A program made the position numbers and the translations under genes. The notes under the pieces were generated by a model. It was not told the origin of the DNA and made no database searches. It saw only the letters and a list, made by a program, of their open reading frames with translations. A stretch of DNA of 64,000 nt from Pseudopyrenochaeta lycopersici (taxonomy: Eukaryota > Ascomycota > Dothideomycetes > Pleosporales > Pseudopyrenochaetaceae), in the NCBI GenBank assembly GCA_003313425.1, contig NHZP01000021.1:434001-498000 (forward strand), in the 5' to 3' direction. The number at the start of each line of letters is the position of its first letter. The stretch's first letter is position 1. Shown here piece after piece: positions 9,919 to 19,947 of this stretch.

Positions 9919-11753
9919 ATGAAGCCCATCTCAGCCATGTTCAAACAAATGGGTCTCGATGGGTCATCCCCTCCCCGAGGACTTAAATGGCGCTCTCATA
10001 CACTCTTCATTGTCTTGACTGTCGGTATGGGAGCCTTCACGGACCTGTTTCTTTACGGACTCATCGTTCCTGTTCTTCCTTTCATGCTTCAAGACCGCAT
10101 CGATATTCCGGATGGTCAAATACAAAACACGATATCGAACCTACTAGCATTCTACGCAGTGGCCTCTTGTGTAGTATCACCTATGGCGGGAATAGCTGCG
10201 GACAAGCTCTCTTCGTCTCGGCAGGTACCATTTGTCCTTGGTTTGGTTATGTTGATGTTATCTACGATCCTCCTTGCTCTCGGTCGTAGCGTGGCTGTTC
10301 TTGCACTGGCCAGGGTGCTCCAGGGTGCATCCGCAGGTGTGATTTGGACAATCGGGCTTGCTATTATCATTGAAACGGTACGAACACAGAATGTGGAGTG
10401 GCGTGTCTCAGGTGCTTTTACACGTTTTAGTGTCTCTTGAAATGCTACGTAATGACCAAAAGACATGCAAAGCACTAGAGCAGTATCTAAGACACCCACT
10501 CTTGTTTCTCTTCCTACTTCATTTATCCCTTACAGTACTTAGCTGACTTTACCATCATTGCTAGGTAGGTCAAGAGAATCTAGGAAAGACTATGGGAACG
10601 ATTTTCAGCTTCATATCCGTCGCTGGACTATTCTCGCCCATCATCGGCGGGTTTGTCTACACCAAGTCAGGGTACGCAGGGGTATTTGGAGTGGGTATTG
10701 CGTTGGTCGGCGTGGACTTTGTTCTACGCCTCCTCATGGTAGAGAAGAAAGTTGCCGCAAAATATTCCAGCGCACACATATCAGAACCGCAATTTGACAG
10801 ACCCGGGACGGATAGTGAAATCACGCCACTTCTTTCGAACAGCTCTACTACTCCTAGTCGCTACCGCCTATCTGAGCCCAAGAATCGCTTCACCCGCAAT
10901 TTTCCCATATTCCTCCTTCTCGGTGACACTGGCCTCTTGACTGCTATTTGGATTGGCTTCATGCAGGCCATGCTTCTCGGCGCCTTCGATGCTACCATAC
11001 CACTTGTAGCATCTGAACAGTTTGGCTTCAATAGCTTGAAGGCAGGGCTTCTCTTCCTACCGCTTGGCGGCGCAGACTTCCTGCTTGGCCCTGTATTTGG
11101 ATGGGGTGTTGATCGTTACGGCACCAGACTCTTCTCCGTGCTCGGATTCACCTGGCTTGTTCCAACCCTTGTACTACTTCGCCTACCCACTGAGCCAAGC
11201 ATCACTGGAAAATTGGATATAGCGCATCTGATTGCCCTTTTTGCGAGTATACTGGCACTCAATGGAGTCGGTTTGGCAATCATAAACTCTCCGGTAAGTA
11301 CAGCCGCAGTAAACTTAGTCCCACATCAAGGGTATTGCGGGAGTGCGTCGAAGTTTTCCAAGCACCGCACAAGATCATAACGAACCCGCAAGGTACTCTC
11401 CAAGGGATTGATGCACACTCCGTCCCATGTTGATCATTCTAATGCTTTGCTAATCAGATCTTCGTGTTCAGTCAATTGTCGAAGCGGGCAGCATCGTAGA
11501 GAAATATTGGAAGGCCAATGAAGGACTTTTTAATCAGGCGCCTTACGCTCAGCTATATGGCATTAACGGCATGGTTTGGAGTGCGGGCTTGACTGTTGGA
11601 CCACTGTTAGCCGGTGGGTTGAGAGAGAGGATTGGATATGGTAATATGAATGCTTTGCTTGCATGCATCTGCATTGTGACAGCAGTATTGGCGGCACTGT
11701 TTATTGGTCGAAGCGACGAGGACCCAGGCGCTCACGACGAACATGATGATTGA
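9919..11753 (+). CDS. MFS transporter, DHA1/VMAT-like
   Basis: A 12-helix major facilitator superfamily proton antiporter, probably in the plasma or vacuolar membrane, most like the drug:H+ antiporter-1/vesicular-amine-type fungal group. Three exons: 9919-10377, 10565-11293 and 11472-11753. Introns are 187 and 178 nt, long for this window. The product is 489 aa. Helix 1 follows a short hydrophilic N-terminus, and a motif-A-like loop G-I-A-A-D-K-L follows helix 2. Motif C-like glycines lie in helix 5 (G-L-F-S-P-I-I-G-G). A polar loop with S/T/P-rich sequence separates helices 6 and 7, and the C-terminus is acidic. The joins E-T|V-G-Q-E-N-L-G-K and I-N-S-P|S-I-V-E-A-G agree with the family. The substrate is unknown. 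No biosynthetic cluster surrounds it. Its 3' end converges on the pectate lyase gene. Confidence 0.88.
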
Positions 11754-11956
11754 ATGACATCGTCAGAAACATCACTCACAAAACCAAAGCAATGCACACT
11801 TTCAAGCCGAAAAGGCTTCACATTTAGGCGTGCTATGAGAACTGCCTCTGCTTTTTATACATGTTCGTTGCGCAAGGTTGCGAGATCCGATGCGCTTATG
11901 TCAAAGTATATACAAGAATCACTGAAGGGTATATCTCCCCTTCACGCTGAATTTTC

Positions 11957-13189
11957 TTAAAAGCCTAGTGTCTGTCCAGCTTCTTTGGTGACGGCAGCCT
12001 TAACGTTTGCGGAACCCAAAGCTGTGTAAGAATAAGGAAAGCTGCTTGTAGTGAGCTTGCCGGCAGGCGCGGTGTTAGCACTCTCTCCACCGAAGATGGT
12101 GTCAACAACGACAGCATATCTGTAGTGATAGTAAAGTCAGTGTTAAGAAAAAATTTAGGCGGTGCTTGTTTATTGGTTTACTCACCCGTCAGTTGCGCTG
12201 GACTCGGTGTAAACCATCTTCTTTCCACAGTTCTCGAAGACGGTGCTCTGGACAAGCACCTGAGCTCCCATGCGTGAGTTGACACCAGTGTCCTGCGCGT
12301 TGTAGTAGTTGTTCAGAACATGTGCGGTTCCGAAACGAAGTAGTGGGCCACGGCTGGCGACTTTGTAGAAGTGGTTGTTTGCGTATGTCACGCGAAGATG
12401 GCCAGTGTCTTCCGCGGAGTTCTTGTCGGAGTGACCAACGAGCGTGCCCTTGGACTGTGGAGGTTTGTTAGCTGGTGATTTCTTTAATCTGGCTTCACAG
12501 GGATGATTCGTACATGGTTGTGTAGGTACGAGTGCGAGATTGTCACAAAGTCGGCAGCATGCGACAGATCTACCAACCCATCATAGGTGTCCTTGCCCAC
12601 GGTCTCGTCTCCGGATAAATCGCAGTGGTCGACCCATACATTTGTGGACAACTGGATAGTAATACCGTCGCCGTATGCGGCAAGCACTTTGGCGATCTTC
12701 ATGTTCCTGACGATCACATTCTTTTGGCCAAGGATGGTGAGTCCAATACCAGTGAGAGCTAAACGGTATCAGTGGATTACTGACTGCTGGAGGACAGTGG
12801 AATAATACGCACAACTTCCAGTCTTTCCAATAATTGTCTTGTCGGATCCAACTTGAACCTTGGCTGCACCGCTAATAGCCCCTTGCACGACGATAATTTG
12901 TGGTCCGGTGGCGTTGGCTACTGCAACGAGCTGAGAGAGTGAGGTGACCACAGTGGTAGGTCCACCTGCGCCTCCTTTGGTTCTAAATGAGACATGTAAA
13001 CATTTTTTCTACAGTTGTTGCCTATCGGTAGGCTCACCCGCCATTCTGCGTCGCGTAGCCAATGTTGGCAGCATCTGTATACGTCGCCCGCTTGGCTAGT
13101 ACCTTTGCTGCACCTTCTTTGTAGGAAGGAGTTGGCGATCCGGAGACGACAGACGCCGCAAGAAGAAACAGGGAGGTAGAGAGCTTCAT
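11957..13189 (-). CDS. secreted pectate lyase, polysaccharide lyase family 1
   Basis: Cleaves de-esterified pectin (polygalacturonate) by beta-elimination outside the cell. Five exons on the minus strand: 13189-13038, 12982-12813, 12758-12514, 12454-12186 and 12119-11957. The introns are 54-66 nt. The product is 332 aa. A signal peptide of about 18 residues (hydrophobic L-F-L-L-A-A-S-V-V-S-G) starts the protein. The parallel beta-helix core carries family motifs: I-I-G-K-T-G-S-S-L-T-G-I-G, V-W-V-D-H-C-D-L-S and the H-S-Y-L-H-N-H...V-G-H-S-D block. The later R-G-P-L-L-R-F-G stretch contains the expected catalytic arginine region. Length and motif order are complete. It suggests life on plant tissue. 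Candidate carbon-catabolite sites lie upstream. Confidence 0.93.
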
Positions 13190-15818
13190 TTTGGATTATG
13201 TTGTGATATTTGAGGTCTGGCACGGTCCGAATTGCAAAAGAGCAGGCCGTTGGAACATTTTGTACACCCAGTCGGCTTTTGATTAAAGATAAGGCTACAC
13301 TTGCAAGCATCTGGAGATTTTGCGTGCTCCATTGACGAGGTTAGTGTGCGCCAGCTTCATATAGATGAGGGACTCTCTTAGGTGGAAATCCGATGTGATT
13401 GCCACCGCAGGCACACCTATGTTCGGATGAAACGCCTTGTGGGTGCCCCTCGTGACTGCCATGTGGCTCACAAGTCACTTGTTTCAGCATTGGAGATGAG
13501 GCAGGAAACCTTGGCATTCGGAATCACTACAGTGATTATCCGGATAAACCTCTCGTTGGAGGAAGATCATGAACGTGGTTACCCCGGGATCTCGCTAGCG
13601 CGGCATTCGTAGGCCAAACCTGGGGAACGTTATTAAGCCCGAGGGGAATAAATGCGGGGACTAGACCCAGCATTGAGTTTGGCTTGTTGAAGGCAACTGA
13701 ATTGAGTGAAGAAGACGTGTAAATGCGTCAAACTTGGAAAGGAAGGTCAGCATGAATCACATGACATTAGCAATAATGGCCATCCAATACCGGGTCCGGA
13801 AGAAATTCGATCATGATGAAGGAAAAAAACGGAGGAAAGAAAAAGCATTGCTTCTCCGAGATTGGATTCAGACAGTCCTACCAGTGTCGTCGAGGTCTAT
13901 GTTCGAAGTGCGTCTCTGCAAGGACGATTGAGCAAGGCCTGGAGCTCTTAGGGTAGGAGTAGAAAACGTTGGTTGATTTTGGCTAATTGTTTGTAATGTG
14001 ATAGGAAAAAAGGTCATGAAGATTTTTGGTGTTCCTTTTCGCGGTGAAAATGGGATGGCGTCTAGTATCAACGGATGCCCCAGAGATGATCGCTACATCG
14101 GGAGAGCTTGAATGAGTAAGCCAAATTGACAGGAATTGAACTAAATTAACAGGTACTCACGTTCTGAAATTACTTATGTATTCGTCCTTGTTTTCTTTTG
14201 TTCGTCCTTTCTTTCGTCATTCACTGGAACAGAGATCTCTCTTACCTTTAAGTAAATCTTCATCAGATCATAGAACTATATGATCGTCTTCTCGTAATAT
14301 CTGAGGCTATCTCCTATTTATTAGAAGCAAATCATGAAGAGGTGGCCGATCGCCAGCAAACGGCCTGCTCGCTGGATCAGAATGAGATCAAAGCCACCAA
14401 ACAAGGAAACGGAGTTCCAGAAACGGGAATCTTCGTTTGGATCTCAAAAACGACAAAGCGCCGTAAATATTTTCATTGGTGTTTCTCTTTGTCCGCAAAG
14501 TCCAGCCAGATATAAAAGAATGAAGGCTTACCAATGGGGGCCTGCAACTGGCCATACTCGTGGTATTGAGAATCCAGGAAAGAACTACCCCAATCAGGTT
14601 CACTACCAGTAAATATGGTATGCGAATCAAGAACGGGCCATGGTCTACAATCAGAACACTCCGATGAGTGGGTGGCCTGAAGCGCGCATATTAGCCCCGA
14701 TGTTTGGAGCGCCTTGTGCGGGGATCTTACGAGGCGATCCGCTTCTAAGCAGGTACCCACGGTGGAGAAAAAACGCCAAACTAGCAACAAACGGCGACCA
14801 CATATGTCAAGCACGCATGAAGGCGACCACACTGCAGCATTCAAATGTTATCCCATCTCAGAACACGATGCTGGGTATTTCCGACACAGAGGCACGCCTA
14901 ATGGTTCCGCATTCGGACCGTCTGGTTTGGAAGGCTTATTTTGACCTCTTCAGAGAAAGAAACTTTTCTTAGCATATCCTACCTCACAAGGCTAATTAGG
15001 ACCCCGAGATCAAAAGTAAGGCGTTTCCCGGAGTTCGTTGATCCGCCATTGTGCATGCAGGATTCATCCGTGCAGCTCAGGTCCCGCGTAAAGTTGAAGG
15101 ATCTCAAGCCGCCGAGTGGCTGGAACGATAAAATATATGAGTTTGGGGGCCGAACTAACGAAAATTAAACATGGGATTTAATTGTTTGACTTCGTTGAGG
15201 TATAGAGATTAGGCCTAACCGGTCTTTCATCGGTGTCGACGATGCTCTGGGAACTCCTAGAGACATCAGATGTTCGTCGACCGAGAGAGCTTGCCTACAA
15301 ATGGCCGCGCGCGGAAAGCTTCATACTAAAAGGTGCAACAATCGTTGCGCTATTTCTGAAATCCTAGTGGTAAGTTGTGTAAAGTGCAGGAGCTCCATAA
15401 CAATGTGAGATAGAACCGGTGCGTTTGTGCTGTACAAGCGCACGTGATAGGCCTCCGAACAGCTGTCAGCAGTAATCACAGGCAACATATTTTTTATTGC
15501 AAGACTCCTTAAAATTCTGTTGCTAACCTATCTCGCAAAAAATGCCATGCTGTAGGATTCGAAGCTGGCTCCGTACCTTCTGTTTACGGCCAAGGGACCT
15601 AGTGGTAGCTGCATCAAAAGATATCTGTCGAAGTAAGCTTTACGAGCATACCGATGGATTCCTCAGAACAAGGCCTCCCAGACCGATAGACGAGCTCGTG
15701 ATAGAAAGCTATAAAGATGGACATTGTGTTGGCTCCAACCCATTGATGACAGCACCAGTACTTTCAATCAATAGACCAAGCTCATCCCAGCAAGACCGAC
15801 CTAGTCTGAAGTTTCAAG
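13190..15818. other. intergenic, pectate lyase to secreted protein gene
   Basis: About 2.6 kb. It includes the pectate lyase promoter at the left and the promoter of the secreted six-cysteine protein at the right. Short open stretches between 14.3 and 15.2 kb on both strands overlap each other and show no family motif, so none is called. Confidence 0.45.
13582..13659. promoter_or_regulatory. cluster of CreA-like SYGGRG sites upstream of the pectate lyase
   Basis: Three matches to the CreA consensus SYGGRG lie about 390-470 bp upstream of the pectate lyase start: CCCCGG (reverse complement of CCGGGG) at 13582, CTGGGG near 13620 and GCGGGG near 13654. CreA represses plant-cell-wall enzyme genes on glucose. 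The match is short and could be chance. The link to regulation is inference. Confidence 0.3.
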
Positions 15819-16510
15819 ATGCCTTCCGCAAAGTTCATCACTTCCCTCCTCCTCTCACTCGCCTCTTTCCAGGCTGTCTCTGCGGGCCCAATTGTCGCGG
15901 CTCGTGAAGTCTACCCCGAAGTTGTTCCAGGAGAAGGACTCCCGTCTCTCGAGTCTCTCGGTCTCACCTCGGCGCAGCTCTATGAAATGCCTCGACCAGA
16001 GCCCAGTATGTTATCCACTTTGTTCTTCCGAACAACACCTTCATTTGAATTCAATGACCCCAAGACGAAATAATCCTAACAGCTTTTTTTCCAGCTGGGG
16101 ACGATGAGATGAGCGTTATGTTCGAGCCACGATGTGGCCCTGCTGAGGCTGCATACACGAACGTCAACGGTGTGATCGCATGCTATCATTACCTGAGGAA
16201 TCTCGGCACCACCCGCTGTGGAGTCCCTGGAAATGGTGTTGTCGAGTTTTGCTACTCCGGAGATTCGCATGCCATTGGACAGTCATTGACTGGCCGAGAA
16301 GAGAGCAGCTACTGGTACGTAGATTCCTAGTCTTTTTGTGAGCATTCTCGGGAGCTGTGAAGAGGCTAACTTGTGAGTAGCGTCGATGTGGCGGCTGGCC
16401 TGCTGTGGGTTATCAACAGCTGCACTCGCCCCGATCAAAGCGTTGCAGGTTTCGCGGCTCCGAATGGTAATGGGAACTTCTTTGTCGGTGGAACCAACCG
16501 AAGATGGTAA
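15819..16510 (+). CDS. small secreted six-cysteine protein, effector-like candidate
   Basis: I do not recognise a named family. Three exons: 15819-16005, 16095-16314 and 16381-16510. The introns are 89 and 66 nt, the second with a CTAAC branch site. The product is 178 aa. A clear signal peptide (about residues 1-22, ending A-V-S-A) is followed by a cysteine-free segment of about 50 residues. The C-terminal 125 residues carry six cysteines (R-C-G-P, I-A-C-Y, T-R-C-G, E-F-C-Y, S-Y-C-V, N-S-C-T), consistent with three disulfides. The last part is glycine/asparagine-rich (P-N-G-N-G-N-F-F-V-G-G) and ends R-R-W. Size, secretion and cysteine content fit the usual definition of a candidate effector or an extracellular protein with a small folded core. 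No catalytic motif is seen. A role in the host is inference only. Confidence 0.8.
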
Positions 16511-18091
16511 ATAAAATGAGTATATATTTGACGAGGAAGCGGCCGCCTTGCCATTTTGCTACGGCGGATCTTCTCGCTCCCTTTTCCCCGCAAACGTTTG
16601 GTACGTGGCATGCGAATTGAGGTCGCTGATTGCCCTCTTCGAAAGGTTGGAGAAAATTGCGCCATACAAGTACCAAATAATGAAAAAGTCTTTGAATTGA
16701 GATTCTGAATGATACTTCTAATCCATCTGTACCAACAAACGAAGGTTCGCGTGCTTTGGACATGTAGATACTTTAGCACTGATACGTAAAAACATTCTCC
16801 GATCGGCATACAAGGTAACGAGACGAAGTCTTCACACTCAAGGATTTGCCAAAAGTCGTTTCAGCTGCTTGGGATTTCATTCAGTCTACTTGAAGGCATC
16901 CATGATCTGTTGCAAATTATAACAGCGGATGTCAAGATAGCAATACTCAACATGGGTACTAGTACGAATCAAACCAGTATTTATCGTGTGGTCACCTGCG
17001 TCATGCTGACAGGGTTGTATTTATATGCAGATAGTTGAAAAACACGGCAGAGAGCCAAATGCTATTCTTGTACGGAATATAAAAAGTGGCTTGATGGCTT
17101 CATCATGTACAGTCCAATCAGTCGCACTATTCCTCGCTTAACCTAATCGTGTTCGAGATTTGGCCCCCAGTGGCTGGACGATCGCCCTTCTTGGTACACC
17201 ATGATTCGCTAAATCTCCGATGAATACGGAATCAGCTTGGGCTCGGCACGTTCTTGCAATGTCCAACGTGCGACGAGGCTTGCCTTCAGCGAAATGCTTG
17301 AAATTTCAGAGCAAGTTCTACAATCTGCCCTTTTCATTCCATTTCTCGTACACATCGTGTATCTCCAAGGACGCCCCGGGACGTTTATTGAAAAACACAG
17401 CTGAGAATTGTTGTTTGGTGTGATCCATCTGTTTTCGTGGAATCCTATTCATGCTAACATGGTATCAGAAAACTTACAAGCCCCAAACAAACGCACTTTT
17501 CAACTATCAAGTAACTACCTACCTGCATTTCAAAGCATCTCCAACAATGACAGGCTCTACAGCCACTTCTCGAACAACATCGTTGCTGCTTGTCCTAATC
17601 CTACTTACCAACCTCGCAATAGTAGGCATCCTGGGTACATTGCTACACTTCATTCGACATACGATTCACCAAGAATACTTTCCATCCTGGGACGACAGGC
17701 GCGGTAAATGGGCCATCAGGGTCACTGGAGATTACAGCGAATCGTAGAGTGTGTGCATGGTCAAGTCCATTGTGGCGATTTATAATCTGACTTGAAGATT
17801 CCATTTTCAGCAAGACCCGATAAGATGTATTCAAACTAGTACGCTGGCAGATACTTTGACCAAATCGGTGTCTGGCTGCTGGCAGGTGGTAGATAATGAT
17901 TTGTGGCGTGTATCGAAGAAATCATGCGCCTCGGTGTCTCATGAACGATGCAAAGTTGGAACATTTGGGTGATTGTAGCCTTTCCAAGGCGCAGCATATT
18001 AGATTGTTATGTAAAGCCATTACACGGCATGGTCTCATTAAAATTATAGTCAATCGTATAGTATCGTAATGCAGCATAAACTTTTTCGTCA
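16511..18091. other. intergenic, with one possible small membrane-peptide ORF
   Basis: About 1.6 kb between the secreted protein gene and the CFEM receptor 3' end. Apart from the 66-codon open frame listed separately, nothing coherent is seen. Confidence 0.45.
17547..17747 (+). CDS. possible 66-aa single-pass membrane peptide
   Basis: An uncertain open frame of 66 codons starting at an ATG in good context (CAACAATGA). It has a strongly hydrophobic stretch of about 20 residues (S-L-L-L-V-L-I-L-L-T-N-L-A-I-V-G-I-L) followed by a basic/aromatic tail. The in-frame reading continues upstream to about 17451. No family is recognised. It may be chance, as hydrophobic open frames of this size occur randomly. 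It would need transcript support. Confidence 0.25.
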   Translation: MTGSTATSRTTSLLLVLILLTNLAIVGILGTLLHFIRHTIHQEYFPSWDDRRGKWAIRVTGDYSES

Positions 18092-19947
18092 TCACCGTCG
18101 ATCAAACACGACAGTCATTGCACGACTCCACGGCCCTGATATTCGATGCTCTTCATATCTCCTTGGTGGGATAAAATCGCTCTCGCTTCCTTCGAAACTT
18201 GACTTCGTCTCAAGTTCTGTATTCGTCCCACTCCTGGTCATTGTCGTCGGCGCTGACCTTAATACAGACGAGGTCTTCCTGGTCATCCCACGTGGCACAT
18301 TCTGTGCGTGGCCCGCCTCAAGGTCAGTCGCATGGTATTCGAACTCCTTCTCGAGATATGCGGGAGCAGGAGTTGCAGGCGACTTGATCTCACTCGCATT
18401 TGAGTTCTTCCAGTCCCACCCAGGGTTCAAATTCATCTGAGTAAAATTGAGAGTAGAGATGAGTTTGGGCTTCTTTGAAGCTTTCCTGGAAGGTTCCCGC
18501 CAGCTGAACTTGCCGAATCCTGTGGAGGTCTTATCGGAGGACTTGCGAGACCGATTGGAGTACCAGCTGAGGGCTGAGCGGAAACCGGGTATGACCTTGT
18601 CGATGAGTGGGCGAAGGGGCAGTAGGTTACCACAAATACAAGCTGAGAGGATCTCGATAAGAGACCATTTGATCACATCGACGTTGTCCCATGTTGAGTC
18701 GAAGGTATTGGAGTACTTCAACACAAAGCGGAGGCGGATGATACTAGTAATTGAGGCGCTTGGGATGCTGTTAGTCACGTTTGATGAGGGTGATCAAAGG
18801 AAACCTACAAGGATCCGACGCTGAGAAGGAAGACAAGACTAGCCTTCTTCTTGACGCTCATTTGCAGCTTCCAAAGTTCGCGAATCGGTAGGAACAAGAT
18901 AATGAAGTCCTCTACTATGCTCAAGCCTGCGCCAGTGAAGCCGATGGCAGCTGCGATGGGGATGCATTTCCCATCAATCGTCTTGTCCCAGATGGACTTG
19001 ATTGGCGTACACTGGAAGACAACGAGTAGGAAGAATACCAGGCCATGAACGAACATGAAGGTGATCATTGCGCGTACACTCCATTGAAACCAACGAATAA
19101 AGCTCGGGAATAGACGAGCGTACAAAGCCAGGATGGCCACTTTTGAAAATATCTGAACCAAGATATAAAGCATTTGGCAGGCGTAGAAGAGTTTGAGAAG
19201 ATCGGGTCCGTTCTGAACAGGCACGTTCCAGTAGTGCAGTCCGAAGCCCATCAGGGACATTTGCAGGATGATGATGGAGACTGCGATCAATAGCACCTAG
19301 GACACCACAAAGTTAGTAAAGTCATTCATTGTAGGCGTAGGACTAACATACTGCAGCGATAATCGCGAAGGCATCATCAGACCATAACCGCCCTGCCTTC
19401 AGCCATCTCGAATAGAGGCGCAAGAGCAGAAAGGGAATCGACAGCACGATTGTTGTAATGGCGATGGTCTTAAGTTCACTAACACGAGATGGTGGTGGGT
19501 ATGCTTCGCAAAGCCCTGCGGCGAATGATGCAACCTCTGTACCAGATTAGGAGGCGGCCTTGTTGGTAATCTATGGAGGACGGAACACTCACGAACTTGA
19601 GCGGTGTAGTTGCATGCCTTGACCACGCAAATATTTAGATTCGATTGGAGGGTGACATTTGTGCAAGCACATGCCGACAGCTCTTTAGCATTGGTTAATG
19701 GGCAGCTCCCACTGACGAAGACTTCTTCCATAACGCATGGCACCTGGTAGGAAAACGCAAGTCAGTGTGTGTTCTTTGGATATATGCTCTCAAATTTCGA
19801 AGTAGTTTGAATGGGACGACTCACTGCACACTCGGGGATCATGCCCAGCATGGCGACCACTGATGTATTCTGTGATATTTGGATGTGTGCCATTGTTGTT
19901 GTGACCAGGCCGGTGGCCAATAGCAGGCGAAGAAGTGCCGACATCAT
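18092..19947 (-). CDS. CFEM-domain seven-helix integral membrane receptor (PTH11-like)
   Basis: A plasma-membrane receptor-like protein joining an extracellular CFEM domain to a fungal rhodopsin-like seven-helix core, the architecture of Magnaporthe PTH11-class proteins. Five exons on the minus strand: 19947-19825, 19743-19593, 19536-19352, 19296-18809 and 18758-18092. The product is about 537 aa. A signal peptide precedes the CFEM module with all eight cysteines (E-C-A-V-P-C, G-S-C, A-C-A-C, I-C, A-C-N, L-C-E). Helices then follow with the conserved Q-C-T-P-I-K-S-I-W-D loop and K-V-A-I-L-A-L-Y. The C-terminal 170 residues are hydrophilic, serine/threonine-rich and presumably cytosolic. I start at the ATG at 19947, because the upstream in-frame codon at 19971 is GTG. 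The ligand is unknown. PTH11 itself acts in surface sensing before infection. Confidence 0.9.
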
